Shown here piece after piece: positions 37,301 through 44,020 of a DNA stretch of 64,000 nucleotides. Both the position numbers and the translations under genes were made by a program. The notes below the pieces were generated by a model that did not search any database, was not told the origin of the DNA, and saw nothing but the letters and a program-made list of their open reading frames with translations. Every line of letters begins with the position of its first letter. Position 1 is the first letter of the stretch. This stretch comes from Diadema setosum (taxonomy: Eukaryota; Echinodermata; Echinoidea; Diadematoida; Diadematidae): contig CM067069.1 of the NCBI GenBank assembly GCA_033980235.1, positions 20,580,650 through 20,644,649 on the forward strand, in the 5' to 3' direction.

Positions 37301-37432
37301 TATCAAAGACTGTCAACCTCAAAACAAACAAACAAAAAACAAAACTTGATTCTTGTAAAATCATGTCAAAGATAACAAAAGAAGATTCATCATACAGCCA
37401 AACAAATATGTACTCACAGAATCGGTTTTCAT
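10168..37432 (-). CDS. BRD2/3-like: BET-family double-bromodomain protein (BRD2/3/4-like), 14 coding exons
   Basis: Chromatin reader that binds acetylated histone tails in the nucleus and supports transcription; this role is known for the BET family. Exons read on the minus strand: 37432-37418, 25321-25163, 23383-23237, 22497-22317, 21685-21414, 20975-20667, 20152-20051, 18924-18796, 17717-17523, 16506-16220, 15241-15111, 14131-13964, 13105-12977 and 10313-10168. They sum to 2370 nt (789 residues plus stop) and every junction keeps frame. Bromodomain 1 covers roughly residues 24-130, with WPF at 44-46 and the acetyl-lysine Asn at 103. Bromodomain 2 covers about 340-445, with WPF at 365-367 and Asn at 424. 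A lysine-rich region lies at 515-595, the ET domain at about 622-700 and an acidic serine tail at 742-789. The length is near BRD2/BRD3, not long BRD4, and no C-terminal P-TEFb-binding extension was found. Which vertebrate paralogue it is closest to cannot be decided; invertebrates usually have one pro-orthologue. Confidence 0.96.
10803..11545. repeat. Interspersed repeat R5, copy 1 (intron 13)
   Basis: About 740 bp, present again in inverted orientation at 24387-25146 (plus an insertion). Shared landmarks are TTCGCGCCACGATTCCGC (at the other copy GCGGAATCGTGGTGCGAAAT), CATTGAAGTCTCCCGCATAT and CAAATAGCCCAGTTAGAATA. A poly-G tract lies at 11470-11485. No ORF; the class is unknown. Confidence 0.8.
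11583..12905. mobile_element. CCTCCGCC-bounded, TGACC-rich transposable element (intron 13)
   Basis: Starts near GACTGATGCCTCCGCCATAA and ends CACTTCGTGGCGGAGGCATA. Interior units of about 150 bp share CACCAAGTTTGGTGAAA, TTGAGTTATCGCGTAA and TGACCTTGACCTTTGACC. A GGACGGACGG tail array sits before the end, and a 20-T plus poly-G tract lies at 11899-11940. An inverted full relative occupies 57174-59906. Non-coding. Confidence 0.8.
12977..13105 (-). CDS. BRD2/3-like: BET exon 13: post-ET coiled coil
   Basis: 129 nt, entering in phase 1 and leaving in phase 1. The acceptor is CACCCACACAG and the donor AAAG|GTAACC. Content: [20 protein letters not shown], then [11 protein letters not shown], a charged helix found after the ET domain in BRD2/3/4. 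A 2.66-kb intron follows, holding two large repeats. Confidence 0.93.
13964..14131 (-). CDS. BRD2/3-like: BET exon 12: ET-domain core
   Basis: 168 nt. The acceptor is CATTTCCCCAG and the donor TACT|GTAAGT (phase 1). It encodes [20 protein letters not shown], then a segment including [20 protein letters not shown], the ET-domain helices and acidic pocket strand that recruit partner peptides such as NSD3, JMJD6 and CHD4 in other animals (family knowledge). Confidence 0.97.
15111..15241 (-). CDS. BRD2/3-like: BET exon 11: ET-domain N terminus
   Basis: 131 nt (one base, 43 codons, one base). The acceptor is TTTGTTGCAG. The donor is non-canonical: CCAG|GCAAGT, a GC donor with otherwise perfect consensus. 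It encodes [20 protein letters not shown] and DINKLP, the invariant start of the ET domain. Only the GC donor at 15110-15109 keeps phase with exon 12 and restores the family's LPGDKLG sequence. Confidence 0.95.
16220..16506 (-). CDS. BRD2/3-like: BET exon 10: lysine-rich / basic coiled-coil region
   Basis: 95 codons plus two bases. The acceptor is CCCTTCCTCAG and the donor AA|GTAGGT (phase 2); reading through would hit a stop at once (AAG TAG), so the splice is required. It starts [14 protein letters not shown], the conserved BET motif B-like helix, then eight consecutive lysines after SHR, then a long charged K/E helix ending in basic KRQRK. It corresponds to the BET basic-residue-enriched region. 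Confidence 0.93.
16972..17340. mobile_element. Degenerate CGCGAA-family MITE (intron 9)
   Basis: Diverged relative of 22926-23171: the left part has GTGCCATACATTTAGCGCAT, the centre ATTTGCAATCATGGAGTACA and the end GGCATATATATATATATACAGTA. CG dinucleotides of the better copies have turned to TG/CA, as in an old copy. Confidence 0.5.
17523..17717 (-). CDS. BRD2/3-like: BET exon 9: end of bromodomain 2 and acidic Ser-rich stretch
   Basis: 65 codons, phase 0. The acceptor is CTCTTTTCCAG and the donor [23 protein letters not shown] closes bromodomain 2. The rest is acidic and serine-rich ([20 protein letters not shown]) and matches the N-terminal CK2 phosphorylation-site cluster known in BRD4. 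The phosphorylation is inferred from family knowledge. Confidence 0.95.
17818..18030. repeat. GGCCACY-type A-rich repeat (intron 8)
   Basis: CACCTGAGGCCACTAAAAAT and GTCGGGCCACC, then A-runs and ACAACCAAAATTTCAGG. A similar arrangement (GGCCACCCAAAATCATGTCGG) occurs at 26990-27140. Possibly an old retro-element end; the class is uncertain. Confidence 0.35.
18150..18560. repeat. GAGAGCGC/GACCTCYGCC repeat, copy 1 (intron 8)
   Basis: Starts GGGAGAGCGCAGACCTCTGC and ends GACCTCCTTCCCACAGGTAA. Close relatives lie at 29600-30562 and 38210-38662, sharing CAAGTTCATTGACCCTA, TCATCTGTTCYTTGTGTCAT and CAAACAGACAAACCAA. Non-coding. Confidence 0.7.
18796..18924 (-). CDS. BRD2/3-like: BET exon 8: bromodomain 2 core
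   Basis: 43 codons, phase 0. The acceptor is CTATTTCTGTAG and the donor CAA|GTAAGA. It contains [20 protein letters not shown]; the Asn of YNPP (residue 424) is the acetyl-lysine anchor. The His two residues after NPP is the position that distinguishes BET bromodomain 2 from bromodomain 1. Confidence 0.97.
20051..20152 (-). CDS. BRD2/3-like: BET exon 7: bromodomain 2, ZA loop
   Basis: 34 codons, phase 0. The acceptor is ATATTTTACAG and the donor AAG|GTAAGA. It encodes [20 protein letters not shown] and then the conserved [14 protein letters not shown]. The WPF shelf is at residues 365-367. Confidence 0.96.
20667..20975 (-). CDS. BRD2/3-like: BET exon 6: inter-bromodomain linker and start of bromodomain 2
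   Basis: 103 codons, phase 0 on both sides. The acceptor is TTTGATCCAG and the donor GCA|GTAAGT. It opens with the conserved basic motif [15 protein letters not shown], has two near-identical copies of AKIQAQ, then [14 protein letters not shown] and the bromodomain 2 first helix [17 protein letters not shown]. The family's nuclear-localising and dimerisation motif B is normally in this linker. Confidence 0.96.
21414..21685 (-). CDS. BRD2/3-like: BET exon 5: Thr/Pro/Ser-rich linker
   Basis: 272 nt, entering in phase 1 (two bases complete an Arg codon) and leaving in phase 0 at CCAAAA|GTAAGG. The acceptor is CTATTTCTGCAG. The sequence is low complexity ([18 protein letters not shown], then many T, S, P and A) with no fold. 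Such linkers evolve fast in BET proteins, so support here comes from the open frame and matching phases rather than conservation. Confidence 0.9.
22317..22497 (-). CDS. BRD2/3-like: BET exon 4: end of bromodomain 1 and linker
   Basis: 60 codons plus one base. The acceptor is TCACACAG and the donor AA|GTGAGT (phase 1). It starts [21 protein letters not shown], the last bromodomain helix, then turns into a Pro/Gly/Arg-rich linker with an [10 protein letters not shown] run, typical low-complexity BET linker. Confidence 0.95.
22926..23171. mobile_element. CGCGAA-rich MITE, copy 2 (intron 3)
   Basis: 246 bp between TACTGTATATACACCATATA and CAGTGTATACAGTA. The subterminal parts are inverted relatives (TAGCGAGTCTAAATTTTCGC; GACTCGCGAAATTCGTGAAA). 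It is in opposite orientation to copy 1 and ends 66 bp from exon 3. Confidence 0.8.
23237..23383 (-). CDS. BRD2/3-like: BET exon 3: core of bromodomain 1
   Basis: 49 codons, phase 0. The acceptor is CCCCTTAG and the donor GAG|GTAAGT. It encodes [19 protein letters not shown], then the helix B/BC-loop segment [12 protein letters not shown]. The Asn of YNKP (residue 103) is the family's acetyl-lysine-anchoring residue, so bromodomain 1 should be binding-competent. Confidence 0.97.
23830..24386. mobile_element. TTAA-flanked palindromic MITE, copy 1, nested in R5 (intron 2)
   Basis: 557 bp, starting AGGGCAAGTTCACCTTCAT and ending ATGAAGGTGAACTGTCCT, with TTAA on both sides. The two halves are inverted copies of each other over most of their length (AAGTTATGAATTTTTGAAGT against AAAATTCATAACTTTTGC). 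It sits exactly at the TTAA of the R5 sequence AACCCTATTYTAACTGGGCT, seen uninterrupted at 11520-11545. TTAA specificity is typical of piggyBac-type transposases; the assignment is inference. Confidence 0.85.
24387..25146. repeat. Interspersed repeat R5, copy 2 (intron 2)
   Basis: Inverse of 10803-11545, with its outermost end displaced to before 23830 by the MITE insertion. It ends within about 20 bp of the exon 2 donor at 25163. Two poly-C/G blocks (24433-24441 and 25100-25135) frame it. Non-coding. Confidence 0.8.
25163..25321 (-). CDS. BRD2/3-like: BET exon 2: start of bromodomain 1
   Basis: 53 codons, phase 0 at both ends. The acceptor is TTTTTTCTCTCATGCAG and the donor CCA|GTGAGT. It carries the conserved BET entry segment [19 protein letters not shown], then the WPF shelf (residues 44-46) and the ZA-loop sequence [12 protein letters not shown]. 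This is among the most conserved stretches of any BET protein and fixes the gene's identity. Confidence 0.97.
25918..26517. mobile_element. TTAA-type palindromic MITE, copy 2 (intron 1)
   Basis: About 600 bp, starting AGGACAAGTTCACCTTCATA and ending ATGAAGGTGAACTTGTCCT. A TTAA is intact on the right and degraded to TTCA on the left. A 37-bp internal direct duplication (GTGAGAGTTTGAGGAAGATT, twice, at 25983 and 26020) makes it longer than its siblings. Confidence 0.8.
26800..26965. repeat. Half copy of a second palindromic MITE family (intron 1)
   Basis: TTTGTGAGATATTTAGAAAC, then CATACAATTCTAAGGGGAAA and GAAATACTGAGATATTCG, shared with 35923-36115, 36240-36632 and 60690-60880. Only one arm is visible. 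Confidence 0.55.
27354..28069. mobile_element. MITE-like element with TAAGGCCAAAA termini (intron 1)
   Basis: About 715 bp. The left end TAAGGCC is followed by an A-run and TGTTGCATTGGCGTAAC. The right end is the inverse (GTTACGCCAATGCAACA, T-run, GGCCTAA). Subterminal CGCCCGACC occurs on both sides. Interior of mixed, CpG-containing sequence with no recognisable protein. Confidence 0.75.
28352..28549. mobile_element. CGCGAA-rich MITE, copy 3 (intron 1)
   Basis: 198 bp from TACTGTATGAGCTGAAATTT to AAATTTCAGCTCATACAGTA, 20-bp perfect inverted termini. The interior has TTCGCGAATTTTGCGAATCG and CAATTCGCGAAAATATCTGT. A different terminal sequence (GAGCTGAAA) marks a sub-family, also seen as a fragment at 32507-32610. 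Confidence 0.85.
29265..29470. repeat. Inverted repeat arm left of the 29.6-30.6 kb nest
   Basis: Text such as GGGCATTTCCACAGAAAG, CCAATGTGCATTACCCCC and GCTTCAAAGAAGC recurs inverted at 30755-30930 (CATTTAGGCAAAAATTCTAA, TAATGCACATTGGAGACAG, GTGGAAATGTCCATG). The pair brackets the nested elements between them. Confidence 0.65.
29600..30562. repeat. GAGAGCGC/GACCTCYGCC repeat, copy 2, interrupted by a MITE
   Basis: The left part (29600-29979) runs from CTCGGAGAGCGCTGCCCTCT to GCCGATAATCACTTAA. The right remnant is CCTCCTTCCTTGGTGGAGGT at 30542-30561. The TTAA-type MITE at 29980-30537 was inserted into it. Confidence 0.75.
29980..30537. mobile_element. TTAA-flanked palindromic MITE, copy 3 (intron 1)
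   Basis: 558 bp, starting AGGGAAGATAAACCC and ending GGGTTTACCTTCCCT, TTAA on both sides. Nearly a full palindrome: AATCGGACAATCGATGCAAA against TTTGCATCGATTGTCCGATT, and GGAACCGCTGGATGAGGAGA against its inverse. It is the youngest-looking copy by arm similarity. Confidence 0.88.
30755..30930. repeat. Inverted repeat arm right of the nest
   Basis: Inverse partner of 29265-29470. A poly-G run lies at 30841-30854 where the other arm has CCCCC. Confidence 0.6.
30960..32500. other. Intron 1 DNA without recognised features
   Basis: AT-rich, with TACAGTACATGTACA-type short runs near 31600 and a small A-run at 31984. No ORF, hairpin or repeat copy was recognised. Confidence 0.5.
32507..32610. repeat. 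Fragment of CGCGAA-family MITE (intron 1)
   Basis: CAGTACAAGCTGAAATTTTT and TTTATTTTCTGTGAATCCTG match the left half of 28352-28549; the right half is lost. Confidence 0.5.
32790..33215. repeat. Degenerate tandem array, about 150-bp unit x3 (intron 1)
   Basis: Three units share GTGGTTACYATGGCAATG (TTTGTTATGGCAATG in the middle one), CAACAAACACAAAAG-type text, a CTTGCACATCT-like step and TTCACTTCACAAG. A (GT)n patch precedes it at 32728-32757. Non-coding. Confidence 0.55.
33985..35032 (+). pseudogene. Broken pogo/Tigger-type DDE transposase (intron 1)
   Basis: Pieces of a DDE_1-family transposase lie in order on the plus strand, split by stops and frameshifts. About 34150-34260 has DNA-binding-like text with [13 protein letters not shown]. 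About 34325-34430 reads [20 protein letters not shown] and then an [15 protein letters not shown] step. About 34585-34690 reads [10 protein letters not shown], the second catalytic strand (the family has LIFDVF.AH, so Asp is Asn here). About 34690-34770 carries LQPFDTS then [10 protein letters not shown] in another frame. About 34800-34910 reads KPTHTTWMI and [13 protein letters not shown], the usual C-terminal motif. At least three frame changes and several stops make it dead. Known family members cut at TA and have CAGTG-type termini, like MITEs elsewhere in the window, but no intact termini were found around this copy. Confidence 0.8.
35923..36115. repeat. Second palindromic MITE family, truncated copy (intron 1)
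   Basis: Starts at TTAA|AGGGAGGGTACC and then TTTGGTTGAGG. Shared interior: TTCTTCAGAGGAATTCAAAG and TTTATTTGATGAGATCTGTT. Only the left arm is clear. Confidence 0.6.
36240..36632. mobile_element. Second palindromic MITE family, fuller copy (intron 1)
   Basis: TTAA|AGGGATGGTACAG on the left, and CAACCTGTACTG near the right end. The arms are inverted relatives (GTTTATTTGATGAAAATCGG against CAATTTTCATCAAATAGATT; GAGATAATGACAAAC against CATAGAGTGATTTC). TTAA on the left fits the same insertion chemistry as the first MITE family. Confidence 0.7.
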
Positions 37433-37553
37433 GGCGGAGCTATGAGCTTCCTATTGGAGCATCAAATTTGCTGACACCAATAACGATGGCAAGGTTGCAG
37501 GTCACAACCTGCGTCACGACGAAGCCAGTTCTGCACTTTGTTTGTAGCTCTAC
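37418..37553 (-). CDS. BRD2/3-like: BET exon 1: 5' UTR plus first five codons
   Basis: The ATG at 37432-37430 has a favourable context (GCTCCGCCATGA). Five codons (MKTDS) follow, then a strong donor, TCT|GTGAGTA, at 37418/37417. An in-frame TAG at 37453-37451 blocks any longer N terminus. The exon is phase 0 and joins cleanly to exon 2. Upstream, a pyrimidine-rich tract ending TTTGTAG at 37554 looks like an acceptor, so at least one non-coding exon should lie further upstream. The UTR part is 37553-37433. The rival start, the ATG at 25327 just before exon 2, lies inside that exon's acceptor (TCTCATGCAG) and is rejected. Confidence 0.8.
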
Positions 37554-38209
37554 CTACAAATGAAGAAAAGGCCAAGTGAGAATATTTAATGTCAAACCAT
37601 CTATTCCTAACAATGAAGTACAAACATTAAGTTATAACGATAATTAAATATATGAGTGTAGTTTTCTACTACTCTACGACATCATAATCACAAACTTTCA
37701 CACTGACATCTTTTGTTCTAGACATACAAGACTTTTGCAATGCAAGTGAACTAGTAAAGCAAGTCACCCATAATTTGACCGTAACACTGTCCCAAAATTT
37801 GACCGCCTGCTCACTAGATCTACATATATCTGTGCAGTGTCAAATTTTGGAACGCCAGATCGAACCTACTGTAGGTGCAGGTTTGTGCATCCAGCCACAC
37901 GCATGTGTGTGGTAGCAGCCATGGCCTAAGTTGGAGGATACAGCCACACACATTTATAAATAATACACACAGAGAAGTTGGATACTGCCATGCCACATTG
38001 GAATCACTGGGGCCCGCCCAATAACACGCAAAGAATGAACACATCACATACCATCCCACCATCTCCCCAAATCAAATTGATGAATATACAATATATGTAC
38101 TGTAATCTAATTTTACTTTTCTAAGTTCTAGACAACTTTATTTTGCTACAATTTGTTTTTATTCCATTCTCATTGTGTTTGATGAGATGGATTTAAAATA
38201 AGTAGAAAA

Positions 38210-38662
38210 CTAGAGAGCACAGGCTGAGACTCTGAGAGCACAGACCTCCGCCAAGCAGTTAATTTCACCCAATGATCTTGTTCTTCCATACAGATCAGCC
38301 ATTCCCACCCATACGCAAGCATGCTGAAAGTGGCTCGATTTCCCAATATGGAAGCTTTTTGTTACATCATAAACCCTCAGCTGGGCGGCACGCCTCGCTC
38401 TAGCAGAAACTAGAGCACACACTCCAGTGCGCGTATGAAAACCTCAAAAATGCGCAGCTTGAACTCCCAAGTTCATTGACCCTAATCCATAAAAATTTGC
38501 GGATCACTACCAAAATTTAATCATCTGTTCCTTGTGTCATTTTCAATCTTTCCTGCAAGTTTCATTCCAATCCGTTTACAACTTATTGAGAACTTATTTT
38601 ACGCATGGACAAACAAACGCCAGAAACGGTAATGAAAACATAACCTCTTCCTTTGGCGGAGG
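38210..38662. repeat. GAGAGCGC/GACCTCCGCC repeat, copy 3
   Basis: Contains GAGAGCACAGACCTCCGCCA and ends CCTTTGGCGGAGGT. CTCCGCCAA and TTGGCGGAG form its terminal inverted repeat, so this copy shows the boundaries best. It lies upstream of BET exon 1. Confidence 0.75.
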
Positions 38663-38669
38663 TAATTAT

Positions 38670-40046
38670 AGCTGATTGGGAGACTTTCAATTGTCGAGGA
38701 TCAATCGCAATGCCATGATGGAGTCAACACTACACATAAATGTGGAGATGAGCGTATATTACTGGTATCGCAACTATTGAAGAGCATGAATACGCTTAGT
38801 ACATTACTTGAACTATGTACGAGTATGTACAGCATGTGTACTGCACTCGAGGGGTCACAAGGTAGCGCTGTCATCAAGCCACTGCTGCGGTATGAAGCTG
38901 TGAGCCAGCACAGCTGCCTGGCTGCTGGCTGTCGAATGCACAAAACTCCTGAGGTCTTTGGTTGCGAACTAAGATCTTCAAGAGAAACCTGTAAAAATCA
39001 CCTAGATCTCTAGAGGTCTACTAGTTAAAACTGATGACCATTTGTGACAAGATTGGATGGAAGAAGCAAAGAAATAGGATGAGAATAAATTTAAAACCAT
39101 CTAACGAAAATATATGTCATCCAGAAGAAAGAAAACAAAGGTGATTTTCATCACAGTTCATTGCATTGCACTTTCGTGTGGCTGTATCCAGTGACTCGGG
39201 CAATAATGGCTACTGTACTGTACTGTACATGTATAGAGGGTACATACACTTATCCACAGCTAGCGCTAGGTACAAAACATCGGCACCCTGCATATCATAG
39301 TCCCTCTAGCTGTTAGTGTTAGCGTATACAATGTAGAATGAAAAAGTATGTGTGGGATTAAGCACCATATAGCTATGAAAATAGTAATAATGAAGACATG
39401 AAAAACAAACTCATACACAAACTATAGATGTCTAGTTAGAGTCTACATTGACTTGCGAATACGACGCACGACTGTGAAATTCATGTGTATTACTAATTTA
39501 CCCATGGAGGAAGGGGGTGCCCATGTCAAGTTAGACACCGTCTAGAATACTCTACCCGTTTAAAGTTTTAAGCTGCGCAAAGAAAATGCATCGCACGCAC
39601 TAAAATAGCGTCACTTCACTATGCCGTAGACTAGATTTTCTACGGAGATTCACAATCAACAGGACAGTCATGATATTCAAAACTGCAGCTTATTTATTGC
39701 ATATTTGAGGCAAACCTTAGGCAAATTTGTTTTATACTTTTGGAATGAACAAACTGCAGATCCCCGACGATAGGAGCTAGGTGGTAGAAAACTGTTCTAC
39801 CCTCAAGTCAAGGCTCAATCATACAACCACAAGTGTGGCCTGGCTGGTAACAACACACACATACGACGACGATACGATCATGACGATGTGCAACACCCAA
39901 TTCAAAGTAAAAAAGTGTCAATGAAACTGCAGGAAAGCCCCACAGTACAAGTGTAGCCATGTCCGTTTTTAAAGACTTTTAAATAGAATAAATCTAACGT
40001 TGTTGCATGTTGTCAGACCCCTCATCATGCTCACTGACATTGTCAT
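38670..40046. other. Unassigned DNA upstream of BET exon 1
   Basis: Mixed sequence with short TGTACTGTACTGTACATG runs (39211-39230). It could contain the non-coding first exon predicted from the acceptor at 37554, but I could not place one. Confidence 0.4.
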
Positions 40047-40707
40047 GTTTTATAAAATGGGTTCAAGAATGTAGCCAATAGGAAGCGCTGAAATGAGACA
40101 CACCTCCTTCCTTTACTTCAGTACTATTGCACTGCCTGTAATCCTATGGTAGATTGCCGATCGTCTGTGCGCGCGGCGGCTCCTTTGATGAATTGCATGC
40201 ATACGCGTACGCGCTGTCAATCCTGTAAACAACTTCTAGTTCGGGCTGCCGGCCGGCCGGCCTGCGCCTGTCTTCCCTTGTGCATAACATATGTGGCGTA
40301 CGTATGTACGTATACTGTTTATACGTACACTTTGTACAGTACAGTAGACCAAGCGTTATGGGACCGGACGCGTACATGGAGTCACTTTGAAGAGCAAATC
40401 CAACGATTTATCAGGTTAATTCTCACGCCGTTTTCAGAGTATGTTGTCTAGTATAGGCCTATATGAGGAGTCTATATCAAGTCTTTAAGGTAAAGGGTGC
40501 ATATTCTATGTAAAATAAGTAAGTTTTCATGCGGGTGTCCGGAAACCCAACCCCCATTATACTTATACTGTTTGTGCGGGACTTCCGCGAGTGCGACGTG
40601 CGTAAAAGTTTGGGACGAACATCTTCGGACGTCTTGACCCACAAAGGTACGTGAAAAACGCTGAAAAATGATGTTAGTTTTCGAATTTTCGACCCATTTT
40701 ATAAAAC
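40047..40707. mobile_element. Element with GTTTTATAAAATGGGT termini, copy A
   Basis: 661 bp between GTTTTATAAAATGGGTT and ACCCATTTTATAAAAC. It is collinear with the inverse of 47680-48077, except for an extra segment of about 230 bp (near 40330-40560) flanked by TATACTGTTTAT / TATACTGTTTGT, a likely insertion in this copy. Contains GCCGGCCGGCCGGCC. Confidence 0.75.
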
Positions 40708-40877
40708 AAATGATGCACAGGATTATTTCGTGGCGTTAGAGTAGGCGTAGCTCACTCTCGGGTATTTACAATGTAGTGCAACATGCACTCGGCTTCGCCT
40801 CGTGCATGTTTCACAATTGTAAATACCCTCGAGTGCACTACGCCTACACTAATGCACTCTATCCTGTGCATCATTTG
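40707..40877. mobile_element. 171-bp foldback next to copy A
   Basis: CAAATGATGCACAGGAT on the left and ATCCTGTGCATCATTTG on the right. The inner stem is GGGTATTTACAATGTAG against CAATTGTAAATACCC, and the loop is near GGCTTCGCC. The same foldback adjoins the inverted partner at 47491-47670, so it probably moves with or belongs to the larger element. Confidence 0.8.
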
Positions 40878-41079
40878 TATAGCAATCGATTCTATCTCCA
40901 CAATACATTACCACACGAGCATGCAGAATTAACACGAAATCAAGTTCTTCAGGCGGTCAGGCTGTCACAATGTCAGCATGTAGAGGTTCTCTAGATATTC
41001 TAATTACTGTAGGTAATCAGGACCAACCCAATTTCAGCTTCACACTGAAGTAATTTAGATCCTAACATTAGACGGGGCG

Positions 41080-42110
41080 GTCATGAACGTAAGGGTTGCA
41101 CAGCGGCTACACTGCTTTAGCGTGTACGTCTTGGCGTGGCAATGGCCACGGGTCTGGATGTGATGTATAGTGCGCAAACGGCCGTTCACAATATACGGCG
41201 AGAAAAAGCTGTGCGCTATTGTCTACCGACTTGACCCAATAACAAATTTCTCCTTCTTTATCACGATAAATACGATCGACACAGTACACCTCATCATTGC
41301 CTAACATTTATAGAATACTCTGAGAAATGTAGGTAACCTAAATATGTATCCAATTGGAATACTTTCGTGATTTTTCTCTCGGAATCAGAACGCCTCGCAC
41401 AGATTCCGTTATCATGTACGCGAGACTACATGGCTACGACAGTCATAGACATGGTCCGACATTATTCTGGTGTTATATTTCATTACTTTTACATATATTT
41501 CGAGGACAAAAGGCAAAAATATTAGCTTTATACCCTCAAGAAGAAATCTGCACTTGCTGCTGACAGCCCTGCAGCGCCGGATGGCTCTTGGTGTCCATTC
41601 CACAGTCAAGATTCAAATTCACACCACCGAGCTTTCCGAGCGACAGCAATGGCGGATCAGCAGAAAATTCATTCTTTTAGACAGACAAACGGCAATCACT
41701 ATTGGTTAACGTTGGTCACATGACATTTTTCTCCCGCTTCCCTGTTTAGTTTTATGCTAACAATTTGCTTTAAAATGTTGGCTTTAAACCAGTATTTATT
41801 CTTATACTTTCATACTCAGACTCTCTGAAAGTCATCAAGATTGAGCTGAAGATTTTGGATGAGGATAAAATATCCAAAAGACGATGGAAATCGGCAGTGG
41901 AAAATGAACAAGTTCGTGTACACTGCCGACAGCGGCAGTATAGCAGCTCACGCGCCTCGCAAGCAAGCAAGCCGTTGCGCCAGCCAGCGATAGTTGATGC
42001 AATATGCGACGCTTTGGCAGTAATAGCCGAGAGTTGATTGGTTGATTGCAACCACGGCCGTTCGTCGGGCCATGTATCCGTGAAATATTGCCTCATGTGC
42101 TTGCTGAATA
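41080..42110. other. CpG-richer unique region
   Basis: Frequent CG, few A/T runs and no repeat relatives in the window. It contains the promoter-like cluster at 41560-41760 and, at 42030-42050, GATTGGTTGATTGCAACC (inverted CCAAT motifs). No ORF here looks like a known protein. Confidence 0.4.
41560..41760 (-). promoter_or_regulatory. Candidate BET promoter / first-exon region
   Basis: Exon 1 has an upstream acceptor, so transcription should start above 37.6 kb. This patch lies in CpG-richer, mostly unique DNA. Read on the minus strand it has GGAAGCGGGAG (ETS/E2F-like), CATGTGAC (E-box-like), GTTAACCAATAG (CCAAT box) and then GATCCGCCATTGCTG (YY1-like), in the order and spacing of a TATA-less housekeeping promoter. 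No convincing donor for a first exon was found. A plus-strand or divergent promoter is equally possible. Confidence 0.3.
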
Positions 42111-42484
42111 CTGCCTTGAAATTCTCTCTTTTCTATTTTTTGTTTCTGTCTCCTGTCTCCTTCCCATGTTGTTGCTCTTGTCATTTACTCTCCCTTTTAC
42201 TTATTGCTAACAAAATTAACACACCAGAATCATCGTGCATGAATATTATGGATGCCTCACTAAATGAAGTTAATGCAGATAGTTGTAGGTAGGCCTAAAT
42301 CATCTATGATACTCGAAATGTTTCAATCTGACAATATACTGTATTGGATGTATTTATTTCGTCTCATTTCTCTATTTTCATTAGGGGACCTACATGCATC
42401 TAGCCCGTTGTCCAGCTGCTTTATTTCCGACAAACGGCACTGGAACAGCCCGCCAAAACTTTTCATCAACATTATTATGCTCCT

Positions 42485-42840
42485 AACTGAACTTCTTCTT
42501 CTTCTTCTTCTGGTTAAGTCTGCCTCCTTCAATAGCCTGAAGATTCTTGCAGACTGGTGCTATTTACATTATAATACAATGTATTTACAGATATTTACAA
42601 GCACATAGAACATTTGACGAAAACAACTAGCCACTGTGATCAACCGTTAGACGGTTTCGAAATGATACCACAGATGGCGCAGAAACAATGTCTGACGACA
42701 GGGAATTCCAGTTCCTTACAGTTCTTGGGAAGAACGAATGGCGATGCGATTCAGTTCTCGAATATGGTACCTGATAGGAGTGTGGTTGCGAGGCTCTCGT
42801 TAACTGAGTAGCCTGTTTGATAATATTTGAACTTATCATG
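42485..42840 (-). pseudogene. 3' end of a non-LTR retrotransposon (LINE), copy 1
   Basis: The minus-strand ORF ends with SFFPRTVRNWNSL and SAPSVVSFRNRL then a stop at 42627, the standard C terminus of CR1/Jockey-like LINE reverse transcriptase proteins. A short 3' UTR follows and the insert ends in an (AAG)n tail (plus-strand CTTCTT at 42485-42510). It is 5'-truncated, as most LINE copies are. A 215-bp sibling lies at 55033-55255 in the same orientation. Confidence 0.8.
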
Positions 42841-43424
42841 GGGTGTTAAAAAGAAGTCAGTCACTTCCCAGAGTCACTTTGGGGGAATGCAAATCTATAG
42901 TCCTATCAGGGAGGGGGTGCCACCTCCCTGGTCCTATATGCATTAGCTTATAGTGCATGCTCGTCCCATATGGGTAATTTGCACCGCGAGAGACCACCTC
43001 CAATACTGGTATCCGCGCTGTGACAGTTCGTCGGTTGTCCTCTAAACTATATAGATTATCTATAATTTAAAAAAAGGAAAAGAAAAAGGATGGCAATGGG
43101 TCCTAAAGGGGTATTTTTGACGATTTTACTTTTATTGCAGCAATTTGTAAGGGTATACGGGTATCTCGGGGCCGCGGGACGGGGGGCGCAGTTCCCCCGG
43201 CCCTGAACGCATTTTGGGTTTTGTTTTGTTTTTTCAAGTAGGCCTATTCACTTCCAATCATTTTAATACAAGAAACACCAATTCACTTTGGTTTGGTACC
43301 GTACAAACATAAAATAATAATTCATTTTAAGGTAGATGAAATAATTATTATTTATACATTTTCAAGTTTCAGTATAGGCGTAACAAATAAATGGCAAAGT
43401 TAGTAGGACCTACAGCAATTACCG

Positions 43425-43466
43425 AAGGAAAAAAAAAAACGGAAGTAGGCTTGTATGCACCCACGC

Positions 43467-43498
<32 letters not shown>

Positions 43499-43685
43499 CG
43501 CGGAATGTTTTTCGCGGGGGGGGGGGGGGGGGGGGGGGGAGTCGTCCAACGGCCTCCTCGTCACCGCCCCCCCCCCCCCCCCCCCACGCGCGGTTCTGTG
43601 TACATGTACTCGCTGAAGGCCTAGGCCGAAAGCAATGAAAGATTTGGGGAAATAAAAAAATAATAATAATAATTTGAAAATCACA
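43425..43685. repeat. (CA)n microsatellite with poly-G and poly-C tracts
   Basis: (CA) tract at 43465-43498, then a G-run at about 43517-43540, a C-run at about 43566-43586, and AAT repeats at 43655-43675. The G and C runs can pair as a hairpin. Apparent ORFs with Pro/Gly runs here are artefacts. Confidence 0.8.
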
Positions 43686-43879
43686 TAAACCCCATGACTA
43701 CAGTGAAACCCCGTTATAACGAGTTCGGTTATAACAAGGAACCGCTTATAACGAGCTGATCGCGTCGGTCCCGTTTTCCTTTGCGTGTAAACCTATGGCA
43801 GAACGAATCGGTTATAACGAGATTCCGGTTATAACGAGTACATTTTCGGTGCATCATGATAAAGAAAAACGTAACCAAT

Positions 43880-44020
43880 TTGATCGGATACAACGAGGTC
43901 CCATTTCACCTGCCGCTTTCAAACACGCGACGAACGAAACATTGAAAAGAGAATTCACGCTATCCCCGTTTTACATAGTCTGTGTAGAACGCAGTAACAC
44001 ACTGCACAAGACATACTCAG
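43880..44020. repeat. Internal direct repeat of the pogo-like block, unit 1
   Basis: GCCGCTTTCAAACACGCGAC, then AACATTGAAAA and TCACGCTATCC, repeated at about 45355-45470 on the far side of the solo LTR. The LTR therefore inserted between or within these copies. Confidence 0.7.

Noticed and set aside
43391..43684. Open frames with Thr-His, Gly and Pro runs
   Set aside because: They are translations of (CA)n, poly-G and poly-C tracts.
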